64,000 nt of DNA from positions 372,001 through 436,000 of the forward strand of contig NW_017265156.1 of assembly GCF_001638985.1 (NCBI RefSeq), read 5' to 3'. This document shows positions 28,636 to 42,825 of the stretch, piece after piece. Both the position numbers and the translations under genes were made by a program. The DNA comes from Phycomyces blakesleeanus NRRL 1555(-). Lineage: Eukaryota; Mucoromycota; Mucoromycetes; Mucorales; Phycomycetaceae. Position 1 is the stretch's first letter. Each line of letters starts with the position of its first letter. The notes beneath the pieces were generated by a model. It was given only the letters and a program-made list of their open reading frames with translations, did no database searches and was not told where the DNA came from.

Positions 28636-29006
28636 ATATGTTTTTATATATATATATCTAACGACAGAAAAGGGATTTTAAAAAAAGGAGTGGAAAGAAA
28701 GAAGAAAGAAAGAAAGAAAGAAAAGAAAGAATACGAAATATCACGGAAACGAATATACGAAAACAAAAATAATAATAATAATAATATCAAAAAAAAAAAA
28801 CCACATACAAAACAAATTTGTTTTTCATTACCCCCCCCCCCCCCCCCCCTTCAAGGATAAGAAAAAAAAAGGAACAAATCCATCTTTTTTTTTTTTTAAT
28901 GTTTATATATATACAATTTTTATATAATTTTTATAATTGTTTATTTTTTCAGTGTCGAATTTTTGTTTATTTATTTTTTTAATTTTTGTTACTATTATTT
29001 CTCTTA

Positions 29007-29043
<37 letters not shown>

Positions 29044-30357
29044 CAAGTATTCAATTGACACAAGAATATGAAGAGGAAGAGGAAGAAGAAAAGCGACATT
29101 TTATCATCATCATCATTAATATTTTATTCAATCATAAAAACTCAAAATTCAATTAATCAACTATATCTATGTTTTTGTCTCTTTGAATATTCAAAATTTA
29201 TCAGTAGAAACTTTTTGTCATAAAAAAGTATATATATATATATATATATATATTGAGATTGTATTTTGTCCATAAACAGTATCTGCATATTTAGTGTAGA
29301 TAACAATTATGTTTTATGTATTTTTTATTTTATTTTATTGGATAAAGAGGTAGTAGTTTATAGGTAATTCATTGATCGTGTCCGAAGAATTTATAAAAAT
29401 AATAATAAAAATCTAAATTCAATTTCATTTGACAAGTAATTAGATAGATAAATAAATAAATATCCATATTTTTATGTGTTTAAATATATTGACCAATAGG
29501 AAACGAGTTTCCGAGTTAGTGATACAAGAAATTAGTCTCACTCTGTTGTGTAAAACCAAAACAGCAAGATTTGTGATCGACTTGCCAAATGTGGCTAATT
29601 ATCTTTTTGTTTATTTGTTTTTTTTTAGTTTAATTTTTTTTATATATACACACACATATGCGTTTATAAAAAAAAAAAAGCTCAAGTTTTACAAAACACA
29701 AGCACAAACACAAAAAGATTTCTTTAAAAACAAAAAAACAAGGTTTAAATATGTCGGTGTTTTAAATGTTGTGCATGGTTATTATTATTTTTTAACATTT
29801 TATCATTGAATAGATATATAAAATATATATATATATAAAAACAAGCAAATGATATTAATAGTAAAAACTGTACATATATTTTTAATATTTTATATACAAA
29901 ATTTTCTCTAAAAAAAAATTTATAACAAAAAGAAAACAAAAAGGTATTGGGCGCGTAACAGATTATATACAATATATACATAATTTGTTATTTTCTTATT
30001 CTTTGTTTCATTTTTTTTAATGAATGATATGTATTTGGATGATGAGGATTTGTTGCAAGGTAACAACATAATAGTAGTAATAGTAGTAGTAGTAGTATAG
30101 TATTTGAGTGCGAGTGCGAGTGTGAGTGTAAGTGTGAGTGAGTGTTTTGTAGGTGTAAGTGTGAGTGCGAGTAAATAAGTAAGAGTTAAGAGAAAATATG
30201 TGTATATGTATATATATATATAAAATGATTCAAGATAGAAGAGAAAAGAAGTGTAAATAATAATGATAATAAAATATTTTATGTGTGTATATTATATATA
30301 TATATGTATAAATGTATTCTTCTTTTTCTTCTTCTTCAATTTTTTCTTCTTCTTTCC
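28636..30357. other. Convergent 3' spacer between H2A and H3
   Basis: AT-rich with a 19-base C run (28831-28849), GAAA repeats near 28695-28730, and long AT dinucleotide tracts near 29010-29041 and 29230-29252. A GAGTGC/GTGAGT array lies near 30105-30175. No gene is seen. I see no metazoan-type histone 3' stem-loop after the H2A stop. Confidence 0.6.
28831..28849 (+). repeat. Poly-C tract (19 C)
   Basis: Nineteen uninterrupted C residues lie about 200 bases after the H2A stop. This is unusual in an AT-rich spacer and prone to slippage or sequencing error. Confidence 0.9.
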
Positions 30358-32444
<2,087 letters not shown>

Positions 32445-33723
32445 GCAACTACCAACACCTAACCGACCAATCAACCAACCAACCAACCAACCAACATCTA
32501 TCATCAACGCCACCACACTCGCAACCACAACCACCAGTAAAGAAAGAGAAAGAAAGAAGGATATATATATATATATATATATTATATATTTGTTCAATAA
32601 TCACAATAATTTTAAACTGCATCTTTACAAAAAAACCACATCCATTTTTTTTTGTTTTTTTTTTTTTAAAAAAAATCTTTGGAAAAATGAAACCATAAAA
32701 AAAATATTATCATCTTTAATATCCCTTTTTCTTTCTCTTTTCTTTCAATCCTATAAACAATTAACGCATATTTACGATCACATTATTTCTCGCTCGCTCT
32801 CTTTGCCACAACTTTTACATACAAATTTCGCACTTTTTTTATGCTTTATTTTTTATAAAAAAAAAGAAAATCTGAATTCAATAATTTATATATATATAAA
32901 ATGAAGTGTGTATTTTATTATTAATTTGTATAGATATCTATCTATATTTATATTTATAGCTTTGGTTGCTTTAGCTTGATGTCATTCTACTAAAAGAGAG
33001 AAGTACCATAATAAGAATTGAATTGAGTTTATAAAGAAAGAAAATAGCCATTAAATGAGATGTATATGTATGCGCGTATGGGATAACGATTTCCCTTGTA
33101 GATAATTAAATTAATTAATAGCAGCAATATAAAAAAAAGGGAATTTTTTTTTAAAGGAGACAAGATATATATATATATATATCAAAAGGAAGAGCAAGAG
33201 CAAGTCCAAGACCAAGAGCAAGGGGAGGGGGGTTAGGTTTGGGGGGGTTAAAAATAAATAAATAAATAAATATATAAGAAAAAAGGGATTTAATATAATT
33301 TATTTATATGTATATATAAATAATAATTATTAATAATGATAATGGCAATTGTAATGGTAATGGTAATGGTAATGGTAATGATAATGATAATCTAAAGGCA
33401 GTAAAAAACAAATTCATCTTGTTTCAGTCCCTCCCCTCCTTTCTCTCTTTATCCACCTCTTTTCTTTTGTGTACCAATCCCATTCACTTATACAACCCCC
33501 TCCCCTTCCTCCCTCCCTTTCTCTTCTGAATAGGAACAGGAATAGGTCCATCTAGATGTACATCTAAACCAACACACAAACACCTTGCACTTCAATATAC
33601 ATATACATAGCTGATATTTATAATTTAATTAATATTACCATCCTATCAACCACTTAATTCACTTGGTAGTCAGCATCCGCCCCCCCAAAGAACAAGAAAA
33701 CAAAAACAAAAAACAATAAGCTT

Positions 33724-33755
<32 letters not shown>

Positions 33756-33836
33756 TATTTATTTCTTTTACATATTTTATTTTTTATTTTTTATATTTTA
33801 TATTTTATTTTATTTTATTTTATTTCGCTGGTGTCC
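32445..33836. other. H4 3' region and leader of the low-complexity gene
   Basis: Contains a CCAAC array just after H4 (about 32461-32492), AT and TTTA microsatellites, a GGTAAT array near 33350-33380 and TTTAT tandem repeats immediately before the next ATG (about 33725-33825). No gene is seen. Confidence 0.6.
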
Positions 33837-36800
33837 ATGACAGACTTTCTGTCGTTAGACGACGAATCCCGTCCTCCGGGTCATGACAATCCCATTGACT
33901 TTTACCACAAAGCACTCCAGGCACAGAATTCAAGATGGAGAATCTTCTTTCCTTTGCCAATCACATCCCAAAGTGTACGAACAGCAAACGAATGGCTCGA
34001 TCTCCATCCAGGTAGATCTGTCACTGCACGCGGAATCCACCTGCCATTATTCTTTTTACAAACCCCAAGCACATCAAACACCTTACTCAACCAACATCCA
34101 TCCCGCACATTCTCTGCACCAACCCGTCTATTGACCGAGTCTCGCCAAAAGGCACATGTTGTCTGTACCACTACAACTGCCACCATAACTGCCACTGATA
34201 ATGCTACTAATACTCCCACTACTGATCCACACCATCAAAACTCGGACCAAAAAAAGGAAGAAACCGTAAAAGATTTGAAACTAGAAACCAAATTGGTATC
34301 AAAAACAGAAATGGAAACACCTATACAATTGGACAATAACAAGGTTAATAACAAGGTTAATAACTCGGACAATAACAAGGACAATGTCAAATCTAATACC
34401 AAGGACAATAACAACGCCAAGGGCAAGGTCAATAACAAGGACAAGGACAAGGACAAGGCTAAGGATGAGGAGAATGAAACGGAAACGGAAACCCAAAAGG
34501 GTCTGCAGTCCTCTGAGCAGGTCGTGCAGTCCTTGCCCTGTATTCAGCTGACCAGACATCAGGACCTGCAGAAACCCTTGGATACACAGCCAGTACAAAA
34601 GCCAGCCCATCTCTTAGCCCATCTGCCTGCAGTGCAACAATCCGCACCAATAAAGATCAGTAAAGTGCACCACATTGTTGTGGAAGAGGAAACAGATACG
34701 ATGCCACAAAAACCCGAATTGGCTGGCCAAGCAGACCCAGAAGAATCTCAATCCACTGAATTAGAAACAGCGCAGGCTGTTCAAACACACAAGGCGCGTG
34801 GGTCAACTACAACACAAGAAGATGAGGAAAAATCAACCCCAAAACCACAATTACAACAGCTAAAGAAGCAGCACCAGCACCAGCAGCAGCAGCAGCAGAT
34901 AGAGCAGCAGGAACAAACACAAACACAAACAAAAACAAAAACACAGGCACAAACACAACAAAAATTAAAACAAAAACAAGACATTCAAAAATCACCCCTT
35001 TGTCTACCTGCTCTTTCCCTCGACCACTCTCATTCTTTATCACAGCCAACTCTTGACTCCCTACCGACTCTTTCATTTGACCGACTGGAACAAAAGCACG
35101 CAACCCTCAATCCTGTTAACCTTCAACCCATCACCTCAATTGTTGCTACAACCACGACTACGACTACTACGACTACGCCTACGCCTACGCCTACGCCTAC
35201 GCTTACATCCACATCCACATCCACATCAACGTCCACACCAGCACCTACACCTACATTGACACCAACATCTACATCCACCTCTACCTCTACATCAAAGTCT
35301 ATTATTACACCTGAAATCACACACAAAAGTACACCTACACCTACACCTACTATCTCTGCAACCACTTTTACTTCTCCGTCTCCATCTCCCTCTATTTCTG
35401 CTTCTGCCGTTCTCGTTCCCGTTCCCGTTCCCGTTGCTGTTTCTGTTCCTGTTGCTGCTGATATAACTGTAGGCCATAATCTCAACTCAACAACCCAAAC
35501 CATGATCACACCTGACAAGGATAAACCCGCACAGGATTTGGTGTCACCAACCTTAAATGAGCCTCTGACCAACACAACCATCAAGAGCAGTCCGACCGTT
35601 AATGAACTCAAGAGCGTAAAGAGTGACGCACAAAACCTGGTCACAGACGAGGCTGCGTTTGGTTCTGTTCAATTTGAACGGACCACGGCTCTGTCTGATC
35701 CTCTTTTCTGTTTAGCAGAAGAAGAAGAAGAAGAAGAAGAAGAAGAAGAAGAAGAAGAAGAAGGTGACGACAACGAAAAAGACGAAAAAGACGAAAAAGA
35801 CGAAAACATAGGCACCGAAGAAAAAGACGACGATAAAGACGAAACAAACGAAGAAGAAGAAACAGAAGCTGATAATCAAATCAACGATAGTAACGATCTT
35901 CTCAACCAGGATATGCCTCCCTCTGTTGTCACAGCTGGACCTCTATTTAATCAAATGAGACGTCTTGACCATACATCTTTAGACCTCAAGAACAAAATCA
36001 AAAACAGAGTCAAGACCAGCACAACCCACAACCCAACCACCGATAGTAATATCAATAATAATAATACTAGTCATCATAATAGCAGCGGTCGTGGCCGTAT
36101 TACCGTGGCCGGCTCAGATACCAGAGATACCAAAGATACCAAAGACTTTAGCAAACCCAGCCTTCTTTCTCCTGCCTCTACTGTCACGCCAGCAATTATT
36201 CCTGCCAACATCCGTTCTTCTCGCCCGTTACAAGTACAGACACATACACAGGCCAACAAGAGTCCCAATAGCACCCATCCTCCCGTACAGCGCCGGTCAA
36301 AGCTTCCCGTCCTTCGGTCCAGCTCAACGCCTACTCATACTCCACCAAAACACACGTCTTCTCTCAACGACCTTGATAACCTGCTCCTTCCAAAGCCCCC
36401 ATTGACTCTGTCGACTAGCATCAGTATTAGTACCAGCACCCTCCCGGCCCGGCCGTCCACTCCAAGTAGCCGGATCGGACGAGACAAAGGAACGGGGAGA
36501 ATTCCCGTTCGTGCCGAACCCCACACCACAACCACAACCACTAACAACAACACAAACACAAACATAAACACAAACACAAACACAAATAGCCACATGTTCA
36601 CTACAAATACTACAATCGGTGGTGGTAATCCTAGTATTCGCAAGACAAGTGTCCGGTCATTGGCCAAGCTTCGTGGTGGCGAAGAGGCGGTGGCGACGGC
36701 AACGGTACCAGCAACATCTCCCCGGACATTGAAAAAGAAACGTACACCATCAGACGAAAATCTGCGTACGGTCGGTACTTTTAAATCAGACGGAAAAAAG

Positions 36801-37226
36801 CGAGAAGAGGTTGGAGAGGCAAATGTGCTGATGTCCAAGAATCCGACCCAAACTCTGCTGGGCCCGAAAGGGGAAGAGGAAGAGGAAGAAGAAAAGGCAC
36901 CTGCTCCGATTTCGATGAAGGAAAAGCGTGAGCGACAGACAAAGCGGGAAGAACAGGTGAAGTTCTGGCGTGTGCGTGAAGAACGAGAGGCTAGAGAGAC
37001 ACGCCTGGCTGCACGACGTCGATTGATAAATGGTAGTGACACGAGGGAAGCAAGAGAGAGAGCTTCTGCTACTGCTGCTATTTCTGCTGCTGCTGCTGCT
37101 ACTACTTCTGCTGCTGCTAGTAGTTGCGGTACAATAGAAAGAACTAGTGTTTCGAGACTTGGAATTAGAAAGTCTGTAAAATTCAACCTCAAGAAGAACA
37201 AGACAATTGAGATTGATCTCAAATAA
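33837..37226 (+). CDS. 1,129-residue low-complexity protein with a C-terminal basic and coiled region; function unknown
   Basis: One uninterrupted frame; the first ATG is at 33837. Residues about 1-110 are the only complex N-terminal part (MTDFLSLDDESRPP, later WRIFFPLPITSQSV and ANEWLDLHPGRSVTARGI). The long middle is repetitive: NNKDN/KDKDK, Q-rich, Thr/Pro/Ser dipeptides, 15 GAA codons in a row at 35718-35762 (poly-Glu), then Asp/Glu/Lys. The last about 110 residues are highly charged (KRERQTKREEQVKFW, REEREARETRLAARRRL), then Ala-rich, ending RKSVKFNLKKNKTIEIDLK. KSVKF (about 1112-1116) fits the RVxF docking motif for protein phosphatase 1. It sits inside the histone cluster, but a link to histones is not shown. 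No family is recognised. Confidence 0.75.
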   Translation: MTDFLSLDDESRPPGHDNPIDFYHKALQAQNSRWRIFFPLPITSQSVRTANEWLDLHPGRSVTARGIHLPLFFLQTPSTSNTLLNQHPSRTFSAPTRLLTESRQKAHVVCTTTTATITATDNATNTPTTDPHHQNSDQKKEETVKDLKLETKLVSKTEMETPIQLDNNKVNNKVNNSDNNKDNVKSNTKDNNNAKGKVNNKDKDKDKAKDEENETETETQKGLQSSEQVVQSLPCIQLTRHQDLQKPLDTQPVQKPAHLLAHLPAVQQSAPIKISKVHHIVVEEETDTMPQKPELAGQADPEESQSTELETAQAVQTHKARGSTTTQEDEEKSTPKPQLQQLKKQHQHQQQQQQIEQQEQTQTQTKTKTQAQTQQKLKQKQDIQKSPLCLPALSLDHSHSLSQPTLDSLPTLSFDRLEQKHATLNPVNLQPITSIVATTTTTTTTTTPTPTPTPTLTSTSTSTSTSTPAPTPTLTPTSTSTSTSTSKSIITPEITHKSTPTPTPTISATTFTSPSPSPSISASAVLVPVPVPVAVSVPVAADITVGHNLNSTTQTMITPDKDKPAQDLVSPTLNEPLTNTTIKSSPTVNELKSVKSDAQNLVTDEAAFGSVQFERTTALSDPLFCLAEEEEEEEEEEEEEEEGDDNEKDEKDEKDENIGTEEKDDDKDETNEEEETEADNQINDSNDLLNQDMPPSVVTAGPLFNQMRRLDHTSLDLKNKIKNRVKTSTTHNPTTDSNINNNNTSHHNSSGRGRITVAGSDTRDTKDTKDFSKPSLLSPASTVTPAIIPANIRSSRPLQVQTHTQANKSPNSTHPPVQRRSKLPVLRSSSTPTHTPPKHTSSLNDLDNLLLPKPPLTLSTSISISTSTLPARPSTPSSRIGRDKGTGRIPVRAEPHTTTTTTNNNTNTNINTNTNTNSHMFTTNTTIGGGNPSIRKTSVRSLAKLRGGEEAVATATVPATSPRTLKKKRTPSDENLRTVGTFKSDGKKREEVGEANVLMSKNPTQTLLGPKGEEEEEEEKAPAPISMKEKRERQTKREEQVKFWRVREEREARETRLAARRRLINGSDTREARERASATAAISAAAAATTSAAASSCGTIERTSVSRLGIRKSVKFNLKKNKTIEIDLK
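35718..35762 (+). repeat. GAA trinucleotide run (15 copies) within coding sequence
   Basis: Encodes an uninterrupted poly-glutamate stretch in the low-complexity protein. Length is likely to vary between strains. Confidence 0.9.
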
Positions 37227-38139
37227 TTTACACAACCATAACCATAACAACAAGAAAGATGAAGAAGAAGAAACAACCCATTTTATATACACACACACAT
37301 ATATACATACTATACAATACAATACATACTTAATTTTCTTCTTCTTTTCGTCCTTTATTACACCTCTTCCTTCCAACCAATACAATTTACAAATACACCT
37401 TATTTACATATTACAAAATTAAAATTAAAAAACAAAACAAGAAAGATAACTCTCTATGAAGTATATAAATAACCACTTTAAAATGTTGATTATTTTAATT
37501 AAATTGTAATCTCATTTCATTTTATCTCACCTCATATTATTTCATATCAACTACTTTAACAAAACAATACGATTATCAACAAATCTGGTTTTTGTTCTGT
37601 ATTGCTTGTCCTTCAACAATAACAGCAACAACAACAAAAGAAACCTTGACAACCATATTTTACACATTTTCATCATCATTAAAGAAACCAAAAAAAAAGA
37701 GTATTTTTTTAATAAAAAAAATTATATTATTATTATTATTATTTACAGTTTTCAAAAGTGAAAAAAAATATATATCGGGTAATTATTATTTCTTTGTGTA
37801 TACATTGTGCAAGAGGTTGGGCAAAATCAACGTTATTTTTTGAATGCTTTTTTTTTGTATGTATGTATGTATATATGAGTGAGTGAGTGAGTGAGTGAGT
37901 GGTTCTGTTGTATGGAAAAAAAAAGGTGGTCAAGATCGTTGAACTTGTAGGGATAAAGAGGTTTGATGAAAAAGTCCAATCGTAATCGAATGATGAATAT
38001 CGTGTGTAAAAAACAAAAATAAAAAATAAAGCAAAAAATGAAGCTTCTTCCATATTGTAGGAAAATCCATCATCATCATCATTATCATCATCATTATCAT
38101 CATATTATTATTTTCTTTTTTTTCTTTTTTTCTTTTTCT
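37227..38139. other. Convergent 3' spacer before H2A copy 2
   Basis: AT-rich spacer with CAACAA, TATTAT, GTGAGTGA (about 37877-37900) and CATCATTAT repeats. No gene is seen. Confidence 0.6.
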
Positions 38140-38535
38140 TTAAACTTCCTGGGAAGCACCGGCCTTCTTGGTCTTGGTGGGCAACAAGGTGGCGTGGATG
38201 TTGGGGAGGACACCACCCTGGGCAATGGTGACGTGACCGAGCAACTTGTTCAATTCCTCATCGTTACGGATGGCCAACTGCAAGTGACGGGGGATGATAC
38301 GAGACTTCTTGTTGTCGCGGGCAGCGTTACCGGCCAACTCGAGGATTTCGGCAGCGAGGTACTCGAGGACAGCAGCGAGGTAGACGGGAGCACCGGCACC
38401 AACACGCTGGGCGTAGTTTCCACGACGCAAGAGACGGTGGATACGACCGACGGGGAACTGGAGACCAGCCTTAGCAGAACGGGTCTGGGACTTGGCACCA
38501 GCAGCAGATTTTCCTCCAGATTTTCCTCCAGACAT
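38140..38535 (-). CDS. Histone H2A, copy 2
   Basis: Single-exon gene of 131 residues with protein identical to copy 1, including the SQEV tail. By eye the first half of the coding DNA is base-for-base the same, and alternative-frame translations across the gene also agree, so the whole coding DNA is probably identical. About 30 bases upstream of the ATG are also nearly the same, while similarity stops at the stop codon. It is divergent from H2B copy 2. The pattern points to recent duplication or continuing gene conversion. Confidence 0.98.
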   Translation of the reverse strand: MSGGKSGGKSAAGAKSQTRSAKAGLQFPVGRIHRLLRRGNYAQRVGAGAPVYLAAVLEYLAAEILELAGNAARDNKKSRIIPRHLQLAIRNDEELNKLLGHVTIAQGGVLPNIHATLLPTKTKKAGASQEV

Positions 38536-40101
38536 ATTTGATATTTTATTATATAAAAAAAAAAAGTTACTTTTAAAGAAAAGAAAAGAGTTAAGAAAGA
38601 GAGAGCGAGAGGTTGCTTTTAAAGAAGTTTGAAAAGTTGAAGATTTGCTTGAATTTTACTATTTATTGTTCCTGAGAATTATCCGTCTAAAACAAGTCAC
38701 AAAAATATCCAATTTTCTTTTTTTTTTTTTTTTTTTTTTTGATGAAAAAAAATAATAATAATAATTGAGGGTGCCTTTGGCGCGAGTTTCATTTCAAAAA
38801 AAAAAAAAAAACCAATTTTTTTTGTACAAAACTGACCCCCCCAAAAAAAAGACAATTAAAATTATACTCCGACAATATGCCACGTTATTTTTTTTTATTG
38901 TTTGCTGGTGTTGTAAAAAAAAATAAAACTAAAAAATTTGAAGAAAAAGTGGGGGGAGGAGGGGGAAGAAGTAAAATATGGATATTAATAATAATAATAA
39001 TAATAATATATATGTATAGTATATATATTTTATTTTTTATTTTTTATATATAAAAATATTATTCAATAGATCGATAGAGAACCGTGCATTTACGTGTCAA
39101 TACGTGTTAGTTTTATTATTACTATTATGTCAAAAGTACTCAAAAACACGTACAAAGATAATTATATATGAAAAAAAAATATAAAAAAAAAATAATAAAA
39201 AAAAAATTAAGATTTTGAGGCAGTCACACAGAATGGTTATTGCACCTACCACTACTACTAATATTATTATTATTATTGACACGCGTATAAGATTTGTGTA
39301 ATTTAAGATTTTTATTTATATTATGATCAGCAAGCTAAAGTAACAAACAATAGAAAACATCAAAAAAGAAAGAAGAGTGAATTTAGTGATATAATTGAAT
39401 AGAATAAAATTCATTTATTCAATCTAAATGGCTTCATTTTATTTTTAATACGTTAATTGAATAATAGTATCATTGGTGGCAGTAATAAATAAATAAATAA
39501 ACAAACAAACAAACAAATAAGCAAAGCACAACAAAAATCCCAATATTCGGGTAAAATGATACTTTTGTGATGCCTTCCATTTAATGAATACGTGATTTAT
39601 TTTTATTTTTTTATTTTTGACATTTGGCGTGAATTATTATCACAAAATATTGAGACATTCACTTGTTGATTCATGACACTTTTTTTCAATCATTTTAATT
39701 CACATTCTCTTCAATTGAACAAAAATTCACTATAGACGAAACCCAAATTTGATTAGCAAAAATAAAAAATAAATTAAAAAAAAAAGTGAATAATTAAATC
39801 TATAGTTAATTATGATTGGTCAATTTAGTTTTTTTTATTATTATTTATTATTGAATTAAGAGAGAGAAAAAAAAAGCAAGGGAAAGAATAGACGTATATT
39901 GGACATCGACATTTACAGTCACAATATTAAAGTGTGAAAAAAAAAATTAGGGGGGGTGAAGGGTGAAAAGGTAAGATTTTGATAGAAAAAAAAAATCATA
40001 AAAAAAAAAACTTGATTTAAATAAATATATATAAATTTCATTTCTTTTCACTTAGATTTCTTCTTTTTTTTTATAAAAATAATAAATCATATATCATAAA
40101 A
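38536..40101. promoter_or_regulatory. Divergent H2A/H2B promoter, copy 2
   Basis: Contains TTTGGCGCGA (38776-38785), TACGTGTCAATACGTGTTAG (39091-39110), AACACGTAC (about 39146-39154) and ACGCGT (about 39280-39285). The spacing and overall sequence differ from the other H2A/H2B promoter, but the words ACGTGTTA and GGCGCG are shared. The 40 bases before the H2B ATG closely match those of copy 1, including a TATA-like TTTATAAAAATAAT. Confidence 0.6.
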
Positions 40102-40479
40102 ATGGCCCCCAAGACTGATGCCCCCGCCTCTGCAAGCGCCCCCGCCAAGGTTGTTGAGAAGAAGGTCAAGGCCGATGGAAAGAAGAAGAGAGTCACCCGC
40201 AAGGAGACTTACTCCTCCTACGTCTACAAGGTCCTCAAGCAGGTCCACCCCGATACCGGTATCTCCAACAAGGCCATGTCCATCTTGAACTCCTTTGTCA
40301 ACGATATCTTTGAGCGCATTGCCACCGAAGCCTCCAAGCTCGCCTCCTACAACAAGCGTTCCACCATCTCCTCCCGCGAGATCCAGACCGCCGTCCGTCT
40401 CATCCTCCCCGGAGAGTTGGCCAAGCACGCCGTCTCTGAGGGTACCAAGGCCGTCACCAAGTACACCTCCTCCAAGTAA
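40102..40479 (+). CDS. Histone H2B, copy 2
   Basis: Single-exon gene of 125 residues. It is identical in protein to copy 1 from [13 protein letters not shown] onward and differs in the acetylatable tail (DAPASASAP against DKPVAGKAP), which removes two tail lysines. The core DNA is nearly identical to copy 1 with occasional silent changes. Confidence 0.98.
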   Translation: MAPKTDAPASASAPAKVVEKKVKADGKKKRVTRKETYSSYVYKVLKQVHPDTGISNKAMSILNSFVNDIFERIATEASKLASYNKRSTISSREIQTAVRLILPGELAKHAVSEGTKAVTKYTSSK

Positions 40480-41676
40480 AAATATATATATATATATACA
40501 CAATAATTAATAATCATAAAAATATATATATCTATTTGTAAAGAAGCCCTTTTTTTTCTTTCTTTCTTTCTTTCTTTTGTTAAAGAGATAGAGAAATAAT
40601 ATATATATATATATATGTATGTATGATTTCATTTTTATCTATATTATTTTTTTATATTCATATTCACATACTACACTACACTCCCATCACACTTACACCA
40701 CAACCTCACTGTACAGAAAAACACAAGGGCAATTATAAATTACCATTCATATGCCTTTCTCCATTTCACCCATATTTCAATCCATTTTTTTTAATATTAT
40801 TATTTTGTTCATATTTAAGCATTATACTTTTCGTCTTGCAAATTTGTTATCCGTCTAAAAGCTTCGTGTACCAATTTATAAATGAAATTCCAAAAAAAAA
40901 GAGACCAATTTGATATGAATTATTATGTATATAAAAGTATAATTCAAAAAAAAAAGTAAATAGAAAGGGAGGAAAAGAGATAAAAGTACTCGTTTCAATA
41001 TTGTTATTTTTGAGCAGTGAAGATTTAGAACCTTTGGATAACTTTATTTGTAACATGTAAATTATAAAAATACAAAAGAAAAAGAGGTACTCTTTTATTC
41101 CTTGTACCACTTTGCAAGATTCTACAATTGAGAGACCAGTGGCTAATAAACATACATATTTTGCCTTGTCCAAGATATTGTATTCACAAATATAAAGGTG
41201 TAATGTGGTGATCATAAAATTATATACAAATGCTATGTAATAAGACCATAGCATTATAGATTTCATCAAGATGATTCATGTAATAAATAATTCATATATA
41301 CGAGGCAATTAAAATTGACAGCCTTCATTCATTCTTCTTTTAGAATATATGGTTTCTATGAATGGAGGGGTAAAATCTAAAAAATAAAATAAAAAAATAA
41401 AATTGCTAGGTTTAATTTCAAGCCATAGCAATAGCCATTATGGACACACTGAGACAACAATAGTTGCAAACCATACCATACTAATGACAACAGTATCAAC
41501 ATAAAGAAAATCCTTACAAGCTATCATCTCTCTATCTCAACAAAACACACACACATACACTTGAAAATATTTCTTTAAAGGATTATACATTTAAGAACAA
41601 GGCAGTTCTATAAAGTTTTTATTTTATTGAGATCAAATGGTTTGATATATACATATACATAGGTGTGTATATATAT
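40480..41676. other. Convergent 3' spacer between H2B and uL15
   Basis: AT-rich, with TTTC and AT microsatellites. Minus-strand frames here are hydrophobic and compositionally non-coding. No gene is seen. Confidence 0.6.
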
Positions 41677-42036
41677 TTAAGCAATGAGCTCGACAACTAC
41701 AAGAAAAAAAATGGAAACAAGCTTTAGTATAACCGCTCTTACTTTACATAATAGTATTTCACTTTTTTTTTTTTAAAAAAAAAAAAACAGAAAACTTACC
41801 ACCACCAGCAGCCTTGATCTTCTCCTCAGCGCGACGGGATACGAAGCGGGTGCGGACAATGGCAGCCTGGGAGATGTCACCCTTGGCAAGGACCTTGCCG
41901 TAACCGTGCTGGAGAGCATCGATGACGGGAACCTTCTCGGTGTTCTTGTACTTCTCGCGGACACCCTCACCGGCCAAAGACCAGAGAGAATCGAGGTTGA
42001 CAATAGGACGCCAGTACTGGTTCTGCTTCAAGTGGA

Positions 42037-42070
<34 letters not shown>

Positions 42071-42825
42071 ATGGTACTTATCCATGTTGATACGATGGTG
42101 GTGCTGACCACCAGCAAGACCACGACCACCAGGATGCTTTCTGTGCTTGCCAACACGACCGTGACCGGCAGAGACGTGTCCACGCTTCTTTCTGTTGTGG
42201 TGGAGTCTAGTAGGCTATTATTATGAAGAATAGCATCATAATTGTTGTTGTTGTTGTTGTTGATGGATTGTAATTGATGGTAATGGTAGATTATTGATGA
42301 TGATAATATTGATGTTGTTGTGGTGGTGGTAATAATAATATTATCAAAGGTTTTCAAAATAGAATATATACAAAAAAATTTAAAGATGGATAAATAGATT
42401 AGATTTAAATTTCTCATGTCATTATGATTTTAATAAAGACCATGTAAAAAAAATTAATTAAGGAACATTTTCTTATTATTCTCGAAAGTAACAGGTACAA
42501 GTACAAGTACAAGTACAAGTACAAACACAAGTACAATCAAAGGAAAGACAAGAAGAATGCTCTATAATAGAAAAACTATACACACAAAACTTCCAAGTAC
42601 TTTCCCCCTCGCCTCCCCCCAATATACACGCCTAACAGGCACACACATGCATCCATCCAAGTCATTTTTTCAATTAAAGCTAGCCATCGATAGTCTATCC
42701 AACAGCTATCTTCAAAGAACATTCTACATTGGATGGATATGGGGTGGAAGTCTTGTGTGTCGTTTGATATACATCTTTGTGTGTATTTTTTTTTTGTATA
42801 AAATAGTAGACCGTTAACTCACCAT
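41677..42825 (-). CDS. RPL28: 60S ribosomal protein uL15 (yeast L28, human L27a)
   Basis: Three exons on the minus strand: 42823-42825 (only the ATG), 41800-42214 and 41677-41696, giving 145 residues. It reads M then [20 protein letters not shown], with [20 protein letters not shown] and [17 protein letters not shown], ending VVELIA. The conserved Gly/Arg/His-rich N-terminus contacts rRNA in the large subunit. The start codon is separated from the rest by a 608-base intron with donor ATG|GTGAGT, the kind of intron that often carries expression signals in ribosomal protein genes. It is divergent from uS9. Confidence 0.96.

Noticed and set aside
28636..28700. Metazoan-type histone 3' stem-loop
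   Set aside because: No such hairpin is seen after the H2A stop. Fungal histone mRNAs are normally polyadenylated.
33831..33836. GTG at 33831 as start of the low-complexity protein
   Set aside because: An in-frame ATG follows two codons later (33837), and non-ATG starts are rare in nuclear genes.
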